The notes under the pieces were generated by a model. The model made no database searches. It was not told the DNA's origin and saw nothing but the letters and a program-made list of their open reading frames with translations. From NCBI GenBank assembly GCA_963825505.1, contig CAWGTL010000004.1:496001-560000 (forward strand): a stretch of DNA of 64,000 nucleotides, read 5' to 3'. The stretch comes from JBBQSN01 sp963825505. Its GTDB lineage: Bacteria > Actinomycetota > Actinomycetes > Actinomycetales > CAWJMD01. The position numbers and the translations under genes are program-made. Shown here in pieces: positions 17,435 to 25,032 of this stretch (positions are counted from its first letter, which is position 1; each line of letters begins with the position of its first letter).

Positions 17435-17781
17435 CGTGACGTTCCTCTCGGGTGGACGAGCTGGTCGACCGAGTCGCGGAACCGCGCCCAGTCCTGGGCG
17501 AACCCGGCCAGCGCCTGCGCACCTGCCGCGGTCAGCCGGTAGTACCGCCGGGGTGGCCCCTGCTCCGACTCCCGCCAGCTGGTGGCCACCAGCTCGTCAC
17601 GCCGGAGCCTGGACAGCAGCGGATAGATCGTGCCCTCGCTCGTCACGAGGCCGTCCTTCGCGCCGAGCTCCTCGACGATGTCGTAGGCGTAGCGCTCCTG
17701 GTCGCCGATCAGGGCCAGCACGCAGAACTCGATGACGCCCCGCCGCAGCTGCGGGAGCGCGGTGCCTCCGGCCGGTGCCAT
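17431..17781 (-). CDS. PadR-family transcriptional regulator
   Basis: 116-residue winged-helix repressor: GVIEFCVLALIGDQERYAYD, VTSEGTIYPLLSRLRRDELV and RRYYRLTAAGAQAL are the characteristic PadR HTH and wing. It forms a two-gene operon with the HAAS membrane protein. ATG 17781 is preferred; a TTG nine bases upstream would also be in frame. A 12-base perfect palindrome directly upstream of the start is a good candidate for autorepression. PadR/HAAS pairs often control envelope-stress or drug-efflux genes; none is adjacent here. Confidence 0.88.
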   Translation of the reverse strand: MAPAGGTALPQLRRGVIEFCVLALIGDQERYAYDIVEELGAKDGLVTSEGTIYPLLSRLRRDELVATSWRESEQGPPRRYYRLTAAGAQALAGFAQDWARFRDSVDQLVHPRGTSR

Positions 17782-17787
17782 GTGTTG

Positions 17788-17799
17788 CAAGGTACCTTG
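17788..17799. promoter_or_regulatory. Candidate PadR operator (palindrome)
   Basis: CAAGGTACCTTG is a perfect 12-base palindrome seven bases upstream of the padR ATG. On the minus strand it continues from TTGACA (17799-17804), a -35-like hexamer, so binding here would block RNA polymerase. Confidence 0.55.
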
Positions 17800-17850
17800 T
17801 CAAGCAGGCCGCGGCAACACCCTCGCGTGGTCCGCCTCAGCGGGTGAGCC

Positions 17851-17883
17851 CCGGTCGCGATCCGGTCGCGATCCGGTCGCGAA
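17851..17883. repeat. Three tandem 11-bp repeats
   Basis: CCGGTCGCGAT occurs at 17851-17861 and 17862-17872, and a third copy with one change at 17873-17883, just past the parA stop codon. Function unknown. Confidence 0.8.
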
Positions 17884-17888
17884 CGCGG

Positions 17889-18659
17889 TCAGGTCGCGAG
17901 CCCCCACGCCGTGATCAGAACGCTCGCGACGTCCCGGTACGCCTGGGCGCCCTTCGACGTCCGCGCGGTCTGCAGGATCGAGCGACCCACGGCGGGGGCC
18001 TCGGCGAACCGCACCGACTTCGGGATCGGCGGCTCCAGGACGGGCACGCCGTACCGCTCGCCGACGTCAGCGAGCACCGCTCGTGCGTGCGAGGTGCGGC
18101 CGTCGTAGAGCGTCGGCAGGATCCCTCGGATGACCAGGGCGGGGTTGAGGATGCGCTGCACGTCGGCGACGGTGTCGAGCAGCTGGCCCACGCCGCGGTG
18201 GCTGAGCATCTCGCACTGCAGCGGCACCAGGACCTCGTCGGCGGCGGTGAGCGCGGCCAGCGTCAGCACCCCGAGCGAGGGCGAGCAGTCGAGCAGGACG
18301 ACGTCGTAGGCGCCGACGACCGGCTCGAGCGCGGTGCGCAGCACGTACTCGCGGCCGGGACGCGACAGCAGCTGCGACTCGGTGCCGGCGAGGTCGATGG
18401 TGGCCGGCAGCAGGTCGACGCCGTCGCCGACCTCGGTGAGCACGTCGGCGGCGGCGAGGCTGCCCACGAGCACCTCGTGCATCCCGGCCTCGACGACGTC
18501 GGGGTCGATGCCCAGGCTGAAGGTCAGGCACGCCTGCGCGTCGAGGTCGACGAGCAGCACGCGGTGGCCGCGCTCGGCCAGGGCCGCCCCGATCGACGCG
18601 ACCGACGTGGTCTTGGCGACGCCGCCCTTCTGGTTGGCGACGGCCAGGACGACGCTCAC
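17889..18659 (-). CDS. Orphan ParA/Soj-like ATPase
   Basis: 256-residue deviant Walker-type ATPase. Walker A is KGGVAKTTS near residue 11, the switch/Walker A' region is VDLDAQACLTFSLG, and Walker B VVLLDCSPSLG lies near residue 120. This is the ParA/MinD superfamily that positions DNA or protein cargo. No parB-like gene or parS palindrome is visible next to it, so it is an orphan like Rv3213c in the equivalent place in M. tuberculosis. GTG 18659 starts MSVVLAVANQKGG, the normal N-terminus. Divergent from the RsbW-like gene with 80 bases between. Confidence 0.87.
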   Translation of the reverse strand: MSVVLAVANQKGGVAKTTSVASIGAALAERGHRVLLVDLDAQACLTFSLGIDPDVVEAGMHEVLVGSLAAADVLTEVGDGVDLLPATIDLAGTESQLLSRPGREYVLRTALEPVVGAYDVVLLDCSPSLGVLTLAALTAADEVLVPLQCEMLSHRGVGQLLDTVADVQRILNPALVIRGILPTLYDGRTSHARAVLADVGERYGVPVLEPPIPKSVRFAEAPAVGRSILQTARTSKGAQAYRDVASVLITAWGLAT

Positions 18660-18739
18660 GCCGTCATCATGCCCCGTCCGGGTGACGGCCCGACGAGCCG
18701 GTCACCCGGACGGACGCCCCGGGTGCGAGAATCCCCGGC

Positions 18740-19138
18740 GTGGAGCTGATCGCCGAGCTCGGGTCCGGCCCCCGCGAGGTCAGCCGCGCCCGCAGGGCGC
18801 TGGCCCGTGCCCTCACCGGGTGGGGGTGGACCGGCGACGCCGTGGACGTCGCGGTGCTGCTCACCAGCGAGCTCGTGACGAACGCGATCCGGCACGGCGC
18901 CGCGCCGGTGCGGCTGTCGGCGGGGCTGCTCCACCTCGCCGTGCTGCGGGTCGAGGTGCACGACAGCACCGTCCCGTCCGCCGACCCGGACGACCTCGCC
19001 GTGCGGCACGCGGCCGACGACGACGAGGGCGGCCGCGGGCTGCAGCTGGTCGACGTGCTCGCCGACACCTGGGGCTGGCGTCCGGCCGGCGCCGGAGGCA
19101 AGCGGGTGTGGTTCGAGCTCGGCGCGCGGCACGGCTGA
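18740..19138 (+). CDS. RsbW-like serine kinase / anti-sigma ATPase
   Basis: 132-residue GHKL ATPase of the anti-sigma-factor kinase type. N box: LLTSELVTNAIRHG; G1-like box reads VHDSTVP; G2 box GGRGLQLVDVLADTWGW. Single-domain HATPase_c proteins of this length are usual in actinobacteria, where they may phosphorylate anti-anti-sigma partners or act as stand-alone regulators. No sigma factor or STAS gene is adjacent, so the partner is unknown. GTG 18740 is preceded by GAGAAT at 6-7 bases, similar to the leaderless promoters in this window. Confidence 0.82.
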   Translation: MELIAELGSGPREVSRARRALARALTGWGWTGDAVDVAVLLTSELVTNAIRHGAAPVRLSAGLLHLAVLRVEVHDSTVPSADPDDLAVRHAADDDEGGRGLQLVDVLADTWGWRPAGAGGKRVWFELGARHG

Positions 19139-19148
19139 CCGCCTCCGC

Positions 19149-19769
19149 TCACGCCTGCTCGACGAAGGCCTTCACCGCGTCGGCCACCAGCTGCACCGCG
19201 ATCGCCGACAGCAGCAGGCCGGCGATCCGGGTGACGAGCAGCACGCCGCTCTCGCCGAGCAACCGGTGGATCTGCCCGGCGAACCGCATCGCCAGGAAGA
19301 GCGCCACGTGCACCAGCACGATGCCGACGGCGATCGCCACGACGTCCGGCGCACCCTCGGCCTGCTGGACGAACACCATCGTCGCGACGATCGCGCCCGG
19401 CCCGGCCAGCAGCGGGGTACCCAGCGGCACCAGCGCGACGTTGACGTCCGCCGTCGCCGAGGGGTCGTCGGCCTTGCCGGTGAGCAGCTCGAGCGCCACC
19501 AGCAGCAGGAGCAGCCCGCCCGCCGCCTGGAGCGCGGGCAGCGAGATGTGCAGGTACGACAGGATCCCCTGCCCGAAGATCGCGAACAGCACGATCACCA
19601 GCAGCGCCACCAGCACGGCCTGCCGCGCGGCCCGTGAGCGCGCCGGGCCGTCCATCTTCGAGGTGAGGCCGAGGAAGATCGGCACGGTCCCCGGCGGGTC
19701 CATGATCACGAACAGCGTCACGAAGGTGGCGCCCAGCAGCTGCAGGTTCACCACCGCCTCCACGCTCAC
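19149..19769 (-). CDS. MarC-family integral membrane protein
   Basis: 206-residue inner-membrane protein with about six transmembrane helices, including ATFVTLFVIMDPPGTVPIFL near the N-terminus, whose DPPGTVP segment is a family hallmark. MarC/UPF0056 proteins have no proven transport activity; earlier links to multiple antibiotic resistance were withdrawn. The GTG start overlaps the PHP gene stop in GTGA (19766-19769), so the two are probably coupled in translation. Its stop is 10 bases past the convergent RsbW-like gene. Confidence 0.85.
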   Translation of the reverse strand: MSVEAVVNLQLLGATFVTLFVIMDPPGTVPIFLGLTSKMDGPARSRAARQAVLVALLVIVLFAIFGQGILSYLHISLPALQAAGGLLLLLVALELLTGKADDPSATADVNVALVPLGTPLLAGPGAIVATMVFVQQAEGAPDVVAIAVGIVLVHVALFLAMRFAGQIHRLLGESGVLLVTRIAGLLLSAIAVQLVADAVKAFVEQA

Positions 19770-20608
19770 GGGAGCAGCACCTCCAGCCGTCCGGCCGCCT
19801 CGATCCGCTCCAGCTGGTCGGGACGGGTCACGTTCTCTCCCAACCGGTTCTGCTTTCCGGCACCGTGGTAGTCGCTCGAGCCGGTGACGATCAGGTCGTG
19901 CGCGGCGGCGATCTCGCGCAGTCGCCGGCGGGCGTCGTCGTCGTGGTCGCGGTGGTCGACCTCCAGCCCCATCAGCCCCACCTCGATCAGCTCCTCGACG
20001 GTCTCGTCGTCGAGCACCCGCCCGCGGGTGTGCGCGAACGGGTGGGCCAGCACGGGGACGCCGCCGGCCTCCCGCACCAGTCGCACGGCGTCGGCGGGGT
20101 CGGGCGCGTAGTGCGCCACGTGGTAGCCCGAGGACCTGTGCAACGCGGTCGCGAACGCCGCGTCGCGGTCGGCGAACGAGCCGCCGGCGACGAGCGCGTC
20201 GGCAAGGTGCGGCCGGCCGATCGTGGCGCCGTCCTCGACCTGCTCCAGGACGTCGTCCCAGGTGATCGGGTAGTCGCGTCCGAGCCGCTCGGTCATCCTC
20301 CGCGCCCGGGTCTCGCGCGAGCCGCGCGAGCGCTCCATCTCGGCGCGCAGACCGGGCGAGGCGGGATCGAGCAGGTAGCCGAGCAGGTGCACGCTCGTGC
20401 CCCAGCGGGCGCAGGAGATCTCGACCCCGCGCACGAGGGCCACGCCGTGCTCGGTCGCCGCGGCCGCGGCGTCGTCCCAGCCCGCGGTGCTGTCGTGGTC
20501 GGTGAGCGCCACGACGTCGAGCCCGGCCGCCGCCGCCTCCGCGACCACCGCGGCCGGCGGCTGCGTGCCGTCGGACACCGTGGAGTGGGTGTGGAGGTCG
20601 ATGAGCAC
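19766..20608 (-). CDS. PHP-domain phosphoesterase (nucleoside 3',5'-bisphosphate phosphatase-like)
   Basis: 280-residue metal-dependent phosphoesterase. The metal-binding motifs run in PHP order: DLHTHSTVSDGT (residues 4-15), LTDHDSTAG near 36, RGVEIS near 60, IGRPHLAD, VLAHPFAHTRG and TGSSDYHG near 245. The family (YciV/TrpH) removes phosphate from pAp and short RNAs. GTG 20608 follows TACCCT with a 6-base spacer, so the mRNA is probably leaderless and also carries marC. Confidence 0.88.
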   Translation of the reverse strand: MLIDLHTHSTVSDGTQPPAAVVAEAAAAGLDVVALTDHDSTAGWDDAAAAATEHGVALVRGVEISCARWGTSVHLLGYLLDPASPGLRAEMERSRGSRETRARRMTERLGRDYPITWDDVLEQVEDGATIGRPHLADALVAGGSFADRDAAFATALHRSSGYHVAHYAPDPADAVRLVREAGGVPVLAHPFAHTRGRVLDDETVEELIEVGLMGLEVDHRDHDDDARRRLREIAAAHDLIVTGSSDYHGAGKQNRLGENVTRPDQLERIEAAGRLEVLLP

Positions 20609-20620
20609 GCGCTCAGGGTA
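20609..20620 (-). promoter_or_regulatory. Leaderless -10 box of the PHP gene
   Basis: Minus-strand TACCCT (20615-20620) with a 6-base spacer before GTG 20608. The box lies at the very 3' end of the transglycosylase gene. Confidence 0.5.
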
Positions 20621-21692
20621 GGGGTGCGCTCAGGGCGTGGGCTCGGGCGGCTCGGGCGCGGCACCCGGCGGCTCGGTGGGCTCGACCGGCGGCTCGGTGG
20701 TCGACGGCGCCGTGGGGTGCGAGGTCGGCGAGGCGGTGGTCGGCGGCGCCGTCGGGTGCGAGGTCGGCGGGGCGTGTGGTCGGCGGCGCGGTGGGAGTGC
20801 CCGGTGCGCTCGGCGCGGGCACGACGGGCGCGGGTCCGATCGTGCCGTCCTGGCCCGGGACGGCGACGGCACGGTCGCGGTACGAGGTGCCCCAGGTGAT
20901 CACCGCGTCCGCGTACTCGTCGGAACCGTTGTAGCGCAGCACCGCGGCCCGCATCTGCTCCGGGTCGGCCATGGTGCCGCCGCCGCGGCAGAGGTAGACG
21001 CCGGCGGTGGCTGCCGCGTCGTCCACGTCGTGCGGGTCGGCCGTGCCGTCGCGGTCGGCGTCGGTGCCCACCCCGCGCCAGGTCCCCGGCAGGAACTGCA
21101 TCGGGCCCACCGCGCGGTCGAACGCGGCGTCGCCGTCCATCACCCCGCGGTCGGTGTCGGTGATGACCATCGTCCCGGCGAGGCTGCCGTCGAGCAGCGG
21201 CCCGAGCACCTCGCCGCGGGTTCGGCCGTCGCGGTCCACGCGTCCGCCGCTCGCGTGGCCCGACTCGACCTTCCCGATGCCTGCCAGCAGCCACCACGGC
21301 ATCGCGCAGCCGGGACGGGTGCGGGCCAGCAGCACGTCGGCGGAGTGGTAGGCGGCGAGCACCCGGTCGGGCACGCCGAGCGGGCCGGTGCTTCCCGGAG
21401 GCCCCGTGAGCCCGGGCGGCAGGACCGAGGCGGCGGTCGGGGCGGACGTGAGCCCCTCGACCGATCCCGGCGCCGCGACCCGCGACGACCGGCTCGTGTC
21501 GTCGGGCTCGGCCCGCACCCGCAGCACCACGTCGGCCGCGGTGAGGGCGCGGATCGTGGGGGCGTCGGCACCTGCGCGGGTGTGCCCGGCCGGGGCGCCC
21601 GTGGGTCCGAGAACGGGCACGCCGACGGCGCCGAGCACGACGACGCCCAGCACGCAGCCTGCCGTCAGACGGCCCCACCCCGGTGCACGCAC
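20613..21692 (-). CDS. Lytic murein transglycosylase with frameshifted Pro/Thr tail
   Basis: Exported cell-wall lytic transglycosylase; 359 codons as read. N-terminal hydrophobic segment TAGCVLGVVVLGAVGVPVLG is a signal anchor. The catalytic domain has WWLLAGIGKVESGH with the likely catalytic Glu, then VGPMQFLPGTWRGVG and VLRYNGSDEYADAVI, the MltB/SLT signature. After about residue 300 the read frame turns into improbable His/Arg/Ala-rich sequence, while the alternative frame gives a Pro/Thr/Ser tail ending PPEPTP with a stop at 20630. Tandem 39-base repeats place one extra T at about 20775, so the original protein probably had that tail. GTG 21692 is the start. Confidence 0.82.
   Translation of the reverse strand: MRAPGWGRLTAGCVLGVVVLGAVGVPVLGPTGAPAGHTRAGADAPTIRALTAADVVLRVRAEPDDTSRSSRVAAPGSVEGLTSAPTAASVLPPGLTGPPGSTGPLGVPDRVLAAYHSADVLLARTRPGCAMPWWLLAGIGKVESGHASGGRVDRDGRTRGEVLGPLLDGSLAGTMVITDTDRGVMDGDAAFDRAVGPMQFLPGTWRGVGTDADRDGTADPHDVDDAAATAGVYLCRGGGTMADPEQMRAAVLRYNGSDEYADAVITWGTSYRDRAVAVPGQDGTIGPAPVVPAPSAPGTPTAPPTTRPADLAPDGAADHRLADLAPHGAVDHRAAGRAHRAAGCRARAARAHALSAPLP
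20706..20790. repeat. Tandem 39/40-bp repeats in the transglycosylase tail
   Basis: Copies beginning GGCGCC at 20706 and 20745 are 39 bases apart (13 codons). The third (GGCGCG, 20785) is 40 bases on, because the second unit reads GCGTGTGG where the first reads GCGGTGG. Confidence 0.85.
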
Positions 21693-21802
21693 CTCGTCAG
21701 CCTCGGGCCGCCGGCTGTCGTGCTTGACCGGTTCGGCGGCCGCTCCCCCGCCCGCCCGGACGGGTCACGGTCAGGTGGGCGTCCTCACCCGACCGGCGCA
21801 GG

Positions 21803-21814
21803 TAGCCTCGCCGA
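21803..21814 (+). promoter_or_regulatory. Leaderless -10 box of the DUF2200 gene
   Basis: TAGCCT (21803-21808), 6-base spacer, then GTG 21815. Confidence 0.55.
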
Positions 21815-22156
21815 GTGCACCGCATCTTCACCACCAAGGTCGCCGACGTGTACCCGCACTACGTCACCAAGGCCGAGCGCAAGGGCCGTACGCGTGAGGA
21901 GGTCGACGAGGTGATCGCCTGGCTCACCGGCTTCGACGACGCCGAGCTGCGCGCCCACCTGGAGGCGGGCACGACCTTCGAGGACTTCTTCGCAGCCGCC
22001 GAGCTCAACCCGCGCGCGTCGTCGATCACGGGCAGCGTCTGCGGCGTCAAGGTGCAGGAGGTCGAGGACCCGCTGATGCAGAAGATCCGCTACCTCGACA
22101 AGCTCGTCGACGAGCTCGCCAAGGGCCGTCCGATGGCCAAGGTGCTCCGCGCCTGA
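21815..22156 (+). CDS. DUF2200 family protein
   Basis: 113-residue cytoplasmic protein of the widespread DUF2200 family, length normal. Diagnostic segments: HRIFTTKVADVYPHYVTKAE, KAERKGRTREEVDEVIAWLT and the C-terminal DPLMQKIRYLDKLVDELAKG. It is related to uncharacterised DNA-repair-associated or stress proteins; function unknown. GTG 21815 is fixed by the MHRIF N-terminus conserved in the family and by the -10 box. Monocistronic, with convergent maoC 17 bases after its stop. Confidence 0.88.
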   Translation: MHRIFTTKVADVYPHYVTKAERKGRTREEVDEVIAWLTGFDDAELRAHLEAGTTFEDFFAAAELNPRASSITGSVCGVKVQEVEDPLMQKIRYLDKLVDELAKGRPMAKVLRA

Positions 22157-22173
22157 CCCTGCTCCCGGCCGGC

Positions 22174-22677
22174 TCAGGCCCCGGTCGGCTCCGGACGGCC
22201 GGGCTGGTCGCCACCGCGGGCGTCGAGGTAGCTCTGCTTCGGGACCATCACCGCGCGGGTGAACACGCAGACGAGCGTGCCGTCCTGGTTGTAGCCGCGC
22301 GTCTCGACCGTCACCACGCCGCGGTCGTCCTTGGAGGTCGACGCCCTCTTGTCCAGCACGGTGGTCTCGCCGTAGATCGTGTCGCCGTGGAACGTCGGGG
22401 CCACGTGCTTGAGGCTCTTCACCTCGAGGTTGGCGATCGCCTTGCCGGACACGTCGGGGACGCTCATGCCGAGCAGCAGCGAGTACACGTAGTTGCCCAC
22501 CACCACGTTCTTCCCCTGCACGGTCGTGCTCGCGTAGTTCGCGTCCAGGTGCAGCGGGTGGTGGTTCATCGTCAGCAGGCAGAACAGGTGGTCGTCGTAC
22601 TCGGTGACGGTCTTGCCGGGCCAGTGCTCGTACACCGCGCCGACCTCGAACTCCTCGAAGGTGCGTCCGAACTGCAT
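22174..22677 (-). CDS. MaoC-family (hotdog) dehydratase
   Basis: 167-residue hotdog-fold protein of the MaoC family, which hydrates or dehydrates CoA thioesters. The active-site helix reads LLTMNHHPLHLDANYA; the usual hydratase dyad is Asp-x4-His, and here Asn replaces Asp with His conserved, as in mesaconyl-CoA hydratase-like members. Further family segments are VVGNYVYSLLLGM and HVAPTFHGDTIYGET. ATG 22677 is chosen with AGGA eight bases upstream; ATG 22686 is an alternative. Divergent from pepP with 91 bases between; no other acyl-CoA gene is adjacent. Confidence 0.83.
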   Translation of the reverse strand: MQFGRTFEEFEVGAVYEHWPGKTVTEYDDHLFCLLTMNHHPLHLDANYASTTVQGKNVVVGNYVYSLLLGMSVPDVSGKAIANLEVKSLKHVAPTFHGDTIYGETTVLDKRASTSKDDRGVVTVETRGYNQDGTLVCVFTRAVMVPKQSYLDARGGDQPGRPEPTGA

Positions 22678-22768
22678 GCGCCACATCCTGCCCGCGGCGG
22701 GCGGCCCGGGGTACGGCCGGGACGAGTGGGCTCGGTCACGTGCGCCGCGCCGTGCGAGGATGCCCGGC

Positions 22769-24343
22769 ATGTCCGAGCACGTCGACACGCCCGAGACCAC
22801 CCCCGCCGACCTGGCGGCCGACGAGCAGCCGCTCGAGGAGCGGGTGAGCAACCGCAGCCAGCGACCGACGTCCGAGGCGTTCAAGGCGTTCATCGCCGAC
22901 CGCTGGGGCCCGCGTCCCGACACCCTCCCCGAGCGGGCGGAGGTCGCGCCGTTCGCGGCGGCCCGGCGCGAGGCCGTGAGCGAGAGGTTCCCCGGCGACC
23001 GGCTGGTGCTGCCGGCCGGCGGGCTGAAGGTGCGCTCGAACGACAGCGACTTCCGGTTCCGGCCGCACTCGGCGTTCGCCCACCTCACCGGCCTCGGCAC
23101 CGACCGCGAGCCCGACGCCGTGCTGGTGCTGCACCCGCGCACCGCCGAGGACGGCTCCCCCGACGGCCACGACGCCGTCCTGTACTTCCGGCCGCGGGCC
23201 GAGCGCGACACCGAGGAGTTCTACGCCGACGCGCGGTACGGCGAGCTCTGGGTGGGCGTGCGGCCGTCGCTGGAGGAGGTGGAGGCCGAGCTCGGCCTGG
23301 CCACCGCCCACATCGACGAGCTGGGCGACGCGCTGCGCAAGGACGTCGGGGCCGACGGCGTCCGGGTGCGGGTGGTGCCCGGTGCCGACGCCCAGGTCGA
23401 GGCCGAGGTGGCCGAGGCGCGTGCGTCCACGGGCCTGACCGACGCCGAGTACACCGAGATCGACGACGCCCTGGCCGAGGCGCTGTCCGAGCTGCGGCTG
23501 GTCAAGGACGCCTGGGAGATCGAGCAGATGCGCGCCGCGGTGGCCGCGAGCGCCGCCGGGTTCGAGGACATCGTCCGCGCGCTGCCGGACGCCGTGGCGC
23601 ACCACCGCGGCGAGCGCGTCGTCGAGACCGCGTTCAACCTCAGCGCCCGGCGCGAGGGCAACGGCCCGGGCTACGACACGATCGCCGCGTCGGGCGACCA
23701 CGCGAACACGCTGCACTGGATCCGCAACGACGGCGAGGTGCACGAGGGCGACCTGATCCTCGTCGACGCCGGGGTCGAGGTCGACTCGCTCTACACCGCC
23801 GACGTCACCCGCACCCTGCCCGTCGACGGCACCTTCACCGACGCCCAGCGCCAGGTGTACGACGCCGTCTGCGAGGCGGCCGACGCCGCGTTCGCGGTCG
23901 CGAGGCCGGGGACGCGGTTCCGCGACCTGCACGGCGCCGCGATGCAGGTCATCGCCGCCCGGCTCGCGGAGTGGGGCCTGCTGCCGGTGAGCGCCGAGGA
24001 GTCGCTCGACCCCGAGGAGGGCGGCTACCACCGGCGCTGGATGGTGCACGGCACGTCGCACCACCTCGGCATCGACGTCCACGACTGCGCGCAGGCGCGT
24101 CGGGAGATGTACCTCGACGCCGAGCTCGAACCGGGGATGGTCTTCACGATCGAGCCGGGCCTGTACTTCCGCGCCGACGACCTGGCCGTGCCCGAGCACC
24201 TGCGTGGCATCGGCGTGCGGATCGAGGACGACGTCCTGGTCACCGCGGACGGCTGCGAGAACCTCTCTGGCATGCTGCCCCGGTCGTCGGGGGACGTCGA
24301 GGCGTGGATGGCCGACCTGCGGGACGGACGCCGAGACGGCTGA
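22769..24343 (+). CDS. pepP: Xaa-Pro aminopeptidase (M24 family)
   Basis: 524-residue metalloaminopeptidase removing N-terminal residues before proline. The N-terminal domain (creatinase-N type) includes RSNDSDFRFRPHSAFAHLTG. The pita-bread catalytic domain shows all five metal ligands in order: VDAGVEVDSLYTADVTRT (two Asp), HGTSHHLGIDVHD (His), FTIEPGLYF (Glu) and GVRIEDDVLV (Glu). Complete and normal length. ATG 22769 is used, with GAGG about nine bases upstream; ATG 22760 is also in frame. A DUF6636 gene follows 21 bases after the stop. Confidence 0.93.
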   Translation: MSEHVDTPETTPADLAADEQPLEERVSNRSQRPTSEAFKAFIADRWGPRPDTLPERAEVAPFAAARREAVSERFPGDRLVLPAGGLKVRSNDSDFRFRPHSAFAHLTGLGTDREPDAVLVLHPRTAEDGSPDGHDAVLYFRPRAERDTEEFYADARYGELWVGVRPSLEEVEAELGLATAHIDELGDALRKDVGADGVRVRVVPGADAQVEAEVAEARASTGLTDAEYTEIDDALAEALSELRLVKDAWEIEQMRAAVAASAAGFEDIVRALPDAVAHHRGERVVETAFNLSARREGNGPGYDTIAASGDHANTLHWIRNDGEVHEGDLILVDAGVEVDSLYTADVTRTLPVDGTFTDAQRQVYDAVCEAADAAFAVARPGTRFRDLHGAAMQVIAARLAEWGLLPVSAEESLDPEEGGYHRRWMVHGTSHHLGIDVHDCAQARREMYLDAELEPGMVFTIEPGLYFRADDLAVPEHLRGIGVRIEDDVLVTADGCENLSGMLPRSSGDVEAWMADLRDGRRDG

Positions 24344-24364
24344 GCCCAGGCTGAGGAGCAGGTG

Positions 24365-24967
24365 ATGAGCCAGCAGGACGCGCTGGTCGCTGCGCGCGTG
24401 CGCGCGCGCCGGCGCAGCACCGGGATCGCGATGGGCTTCGGCCTGCTCCTGTGCCTGGCCGGTGCGCTCTGGGCGTTCAACACCCTCGGCGAGGTGGGCG
24501 ACCGGGCCGCGGTCGAACTGGTGCCCGAGACCACGCTGCCGTCGATCCCCGACCCGGCGGCCACCCCTGTCGACGGCACGACGCCGCCCCCGGCGGAGGG
24601 CACCACCGCCCCGCCGGAGCCGGCCGTCCCGATCACGAGGTTCGTCTCGCCGTCGGGCAACATCGCCTGCATCATCAGCGAGCAGTTCGCGCGCTGCGAC
24701 GTCGCGGAGAAGTCCTGGGACGCCGGCCCACCCCCGGCCGCGTGCACCAGCACCTACGGCCAGGGCGTCGTGGTCTCCGTGGACGGCCCGGCGGTCGTCT
24801 GCGCCAAGGACTCGCTCGTCGGCGCCGGTGGCGGCACGCTCGCGTACGGCCGCGACGTCACCGTCGGCGACTACACCTGCGCCTCCAGCGAGGCGGGCAT
24901 GCGCTGCGCCCAGGCGAGCACCGGCTTCGGCTTCTCGGTCTCGCGCCGGGCGTACACCTTCTTCTAG
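24365..24967 (+). CDS. Membrane-anchored DUF6636-like protein
   Basis: 200-residue protein with a basic N-terminus (VRARRRSTG), a transmembrane helix (about residues 22-40), a Pro/Thr-rich linker and an extracytoplasmic domain with six Cys. The domain begins FVSPSGNIACIISEQFARCD and ends GFSVSRRAYTFF, matching the pattern I associate with DUF6636 (SPSGNIxC, paired Cys, C-terminal S-R-x-x-Y-x-F). Function unknown; the paired Cys suggest disulfides. ATG 24365 has GAGGAG six bases upstream; GTG 24362 is an alternative. Confidence 0.68.
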   Translation: MSQQDALVAARVRARRRSTGIAMGFGLLLCLAGALWAFNTLGEVGDRAAVELVPETTLPSIPDPAATPVDGTTPPPAEGTTAPPEPAVPITRFVSPSGNIACIISEQFARCDVAEKSWDAGPPPAACTSTYGQGVVVSVDGPAVVCAKDSLVGAGGGTLAYGRDVTVGDYTCASSEAGMRCAQASTGFGFSVSRRAYTFF

Positions 24968-25032
24968 GCCCTTTCGGGGCGAACTGCGCACCGAGACGTC
25001 AACCCGGGGGCCTCTCGCGCCGATGGGCCACC

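Noticed and set aside
17851..17883. CRISPR-like or origin-like repeat
   Set aside because: Three contiguous 11-bp units without spacers are too short and few for CRISPR, and no DnaA-box pattern is present.
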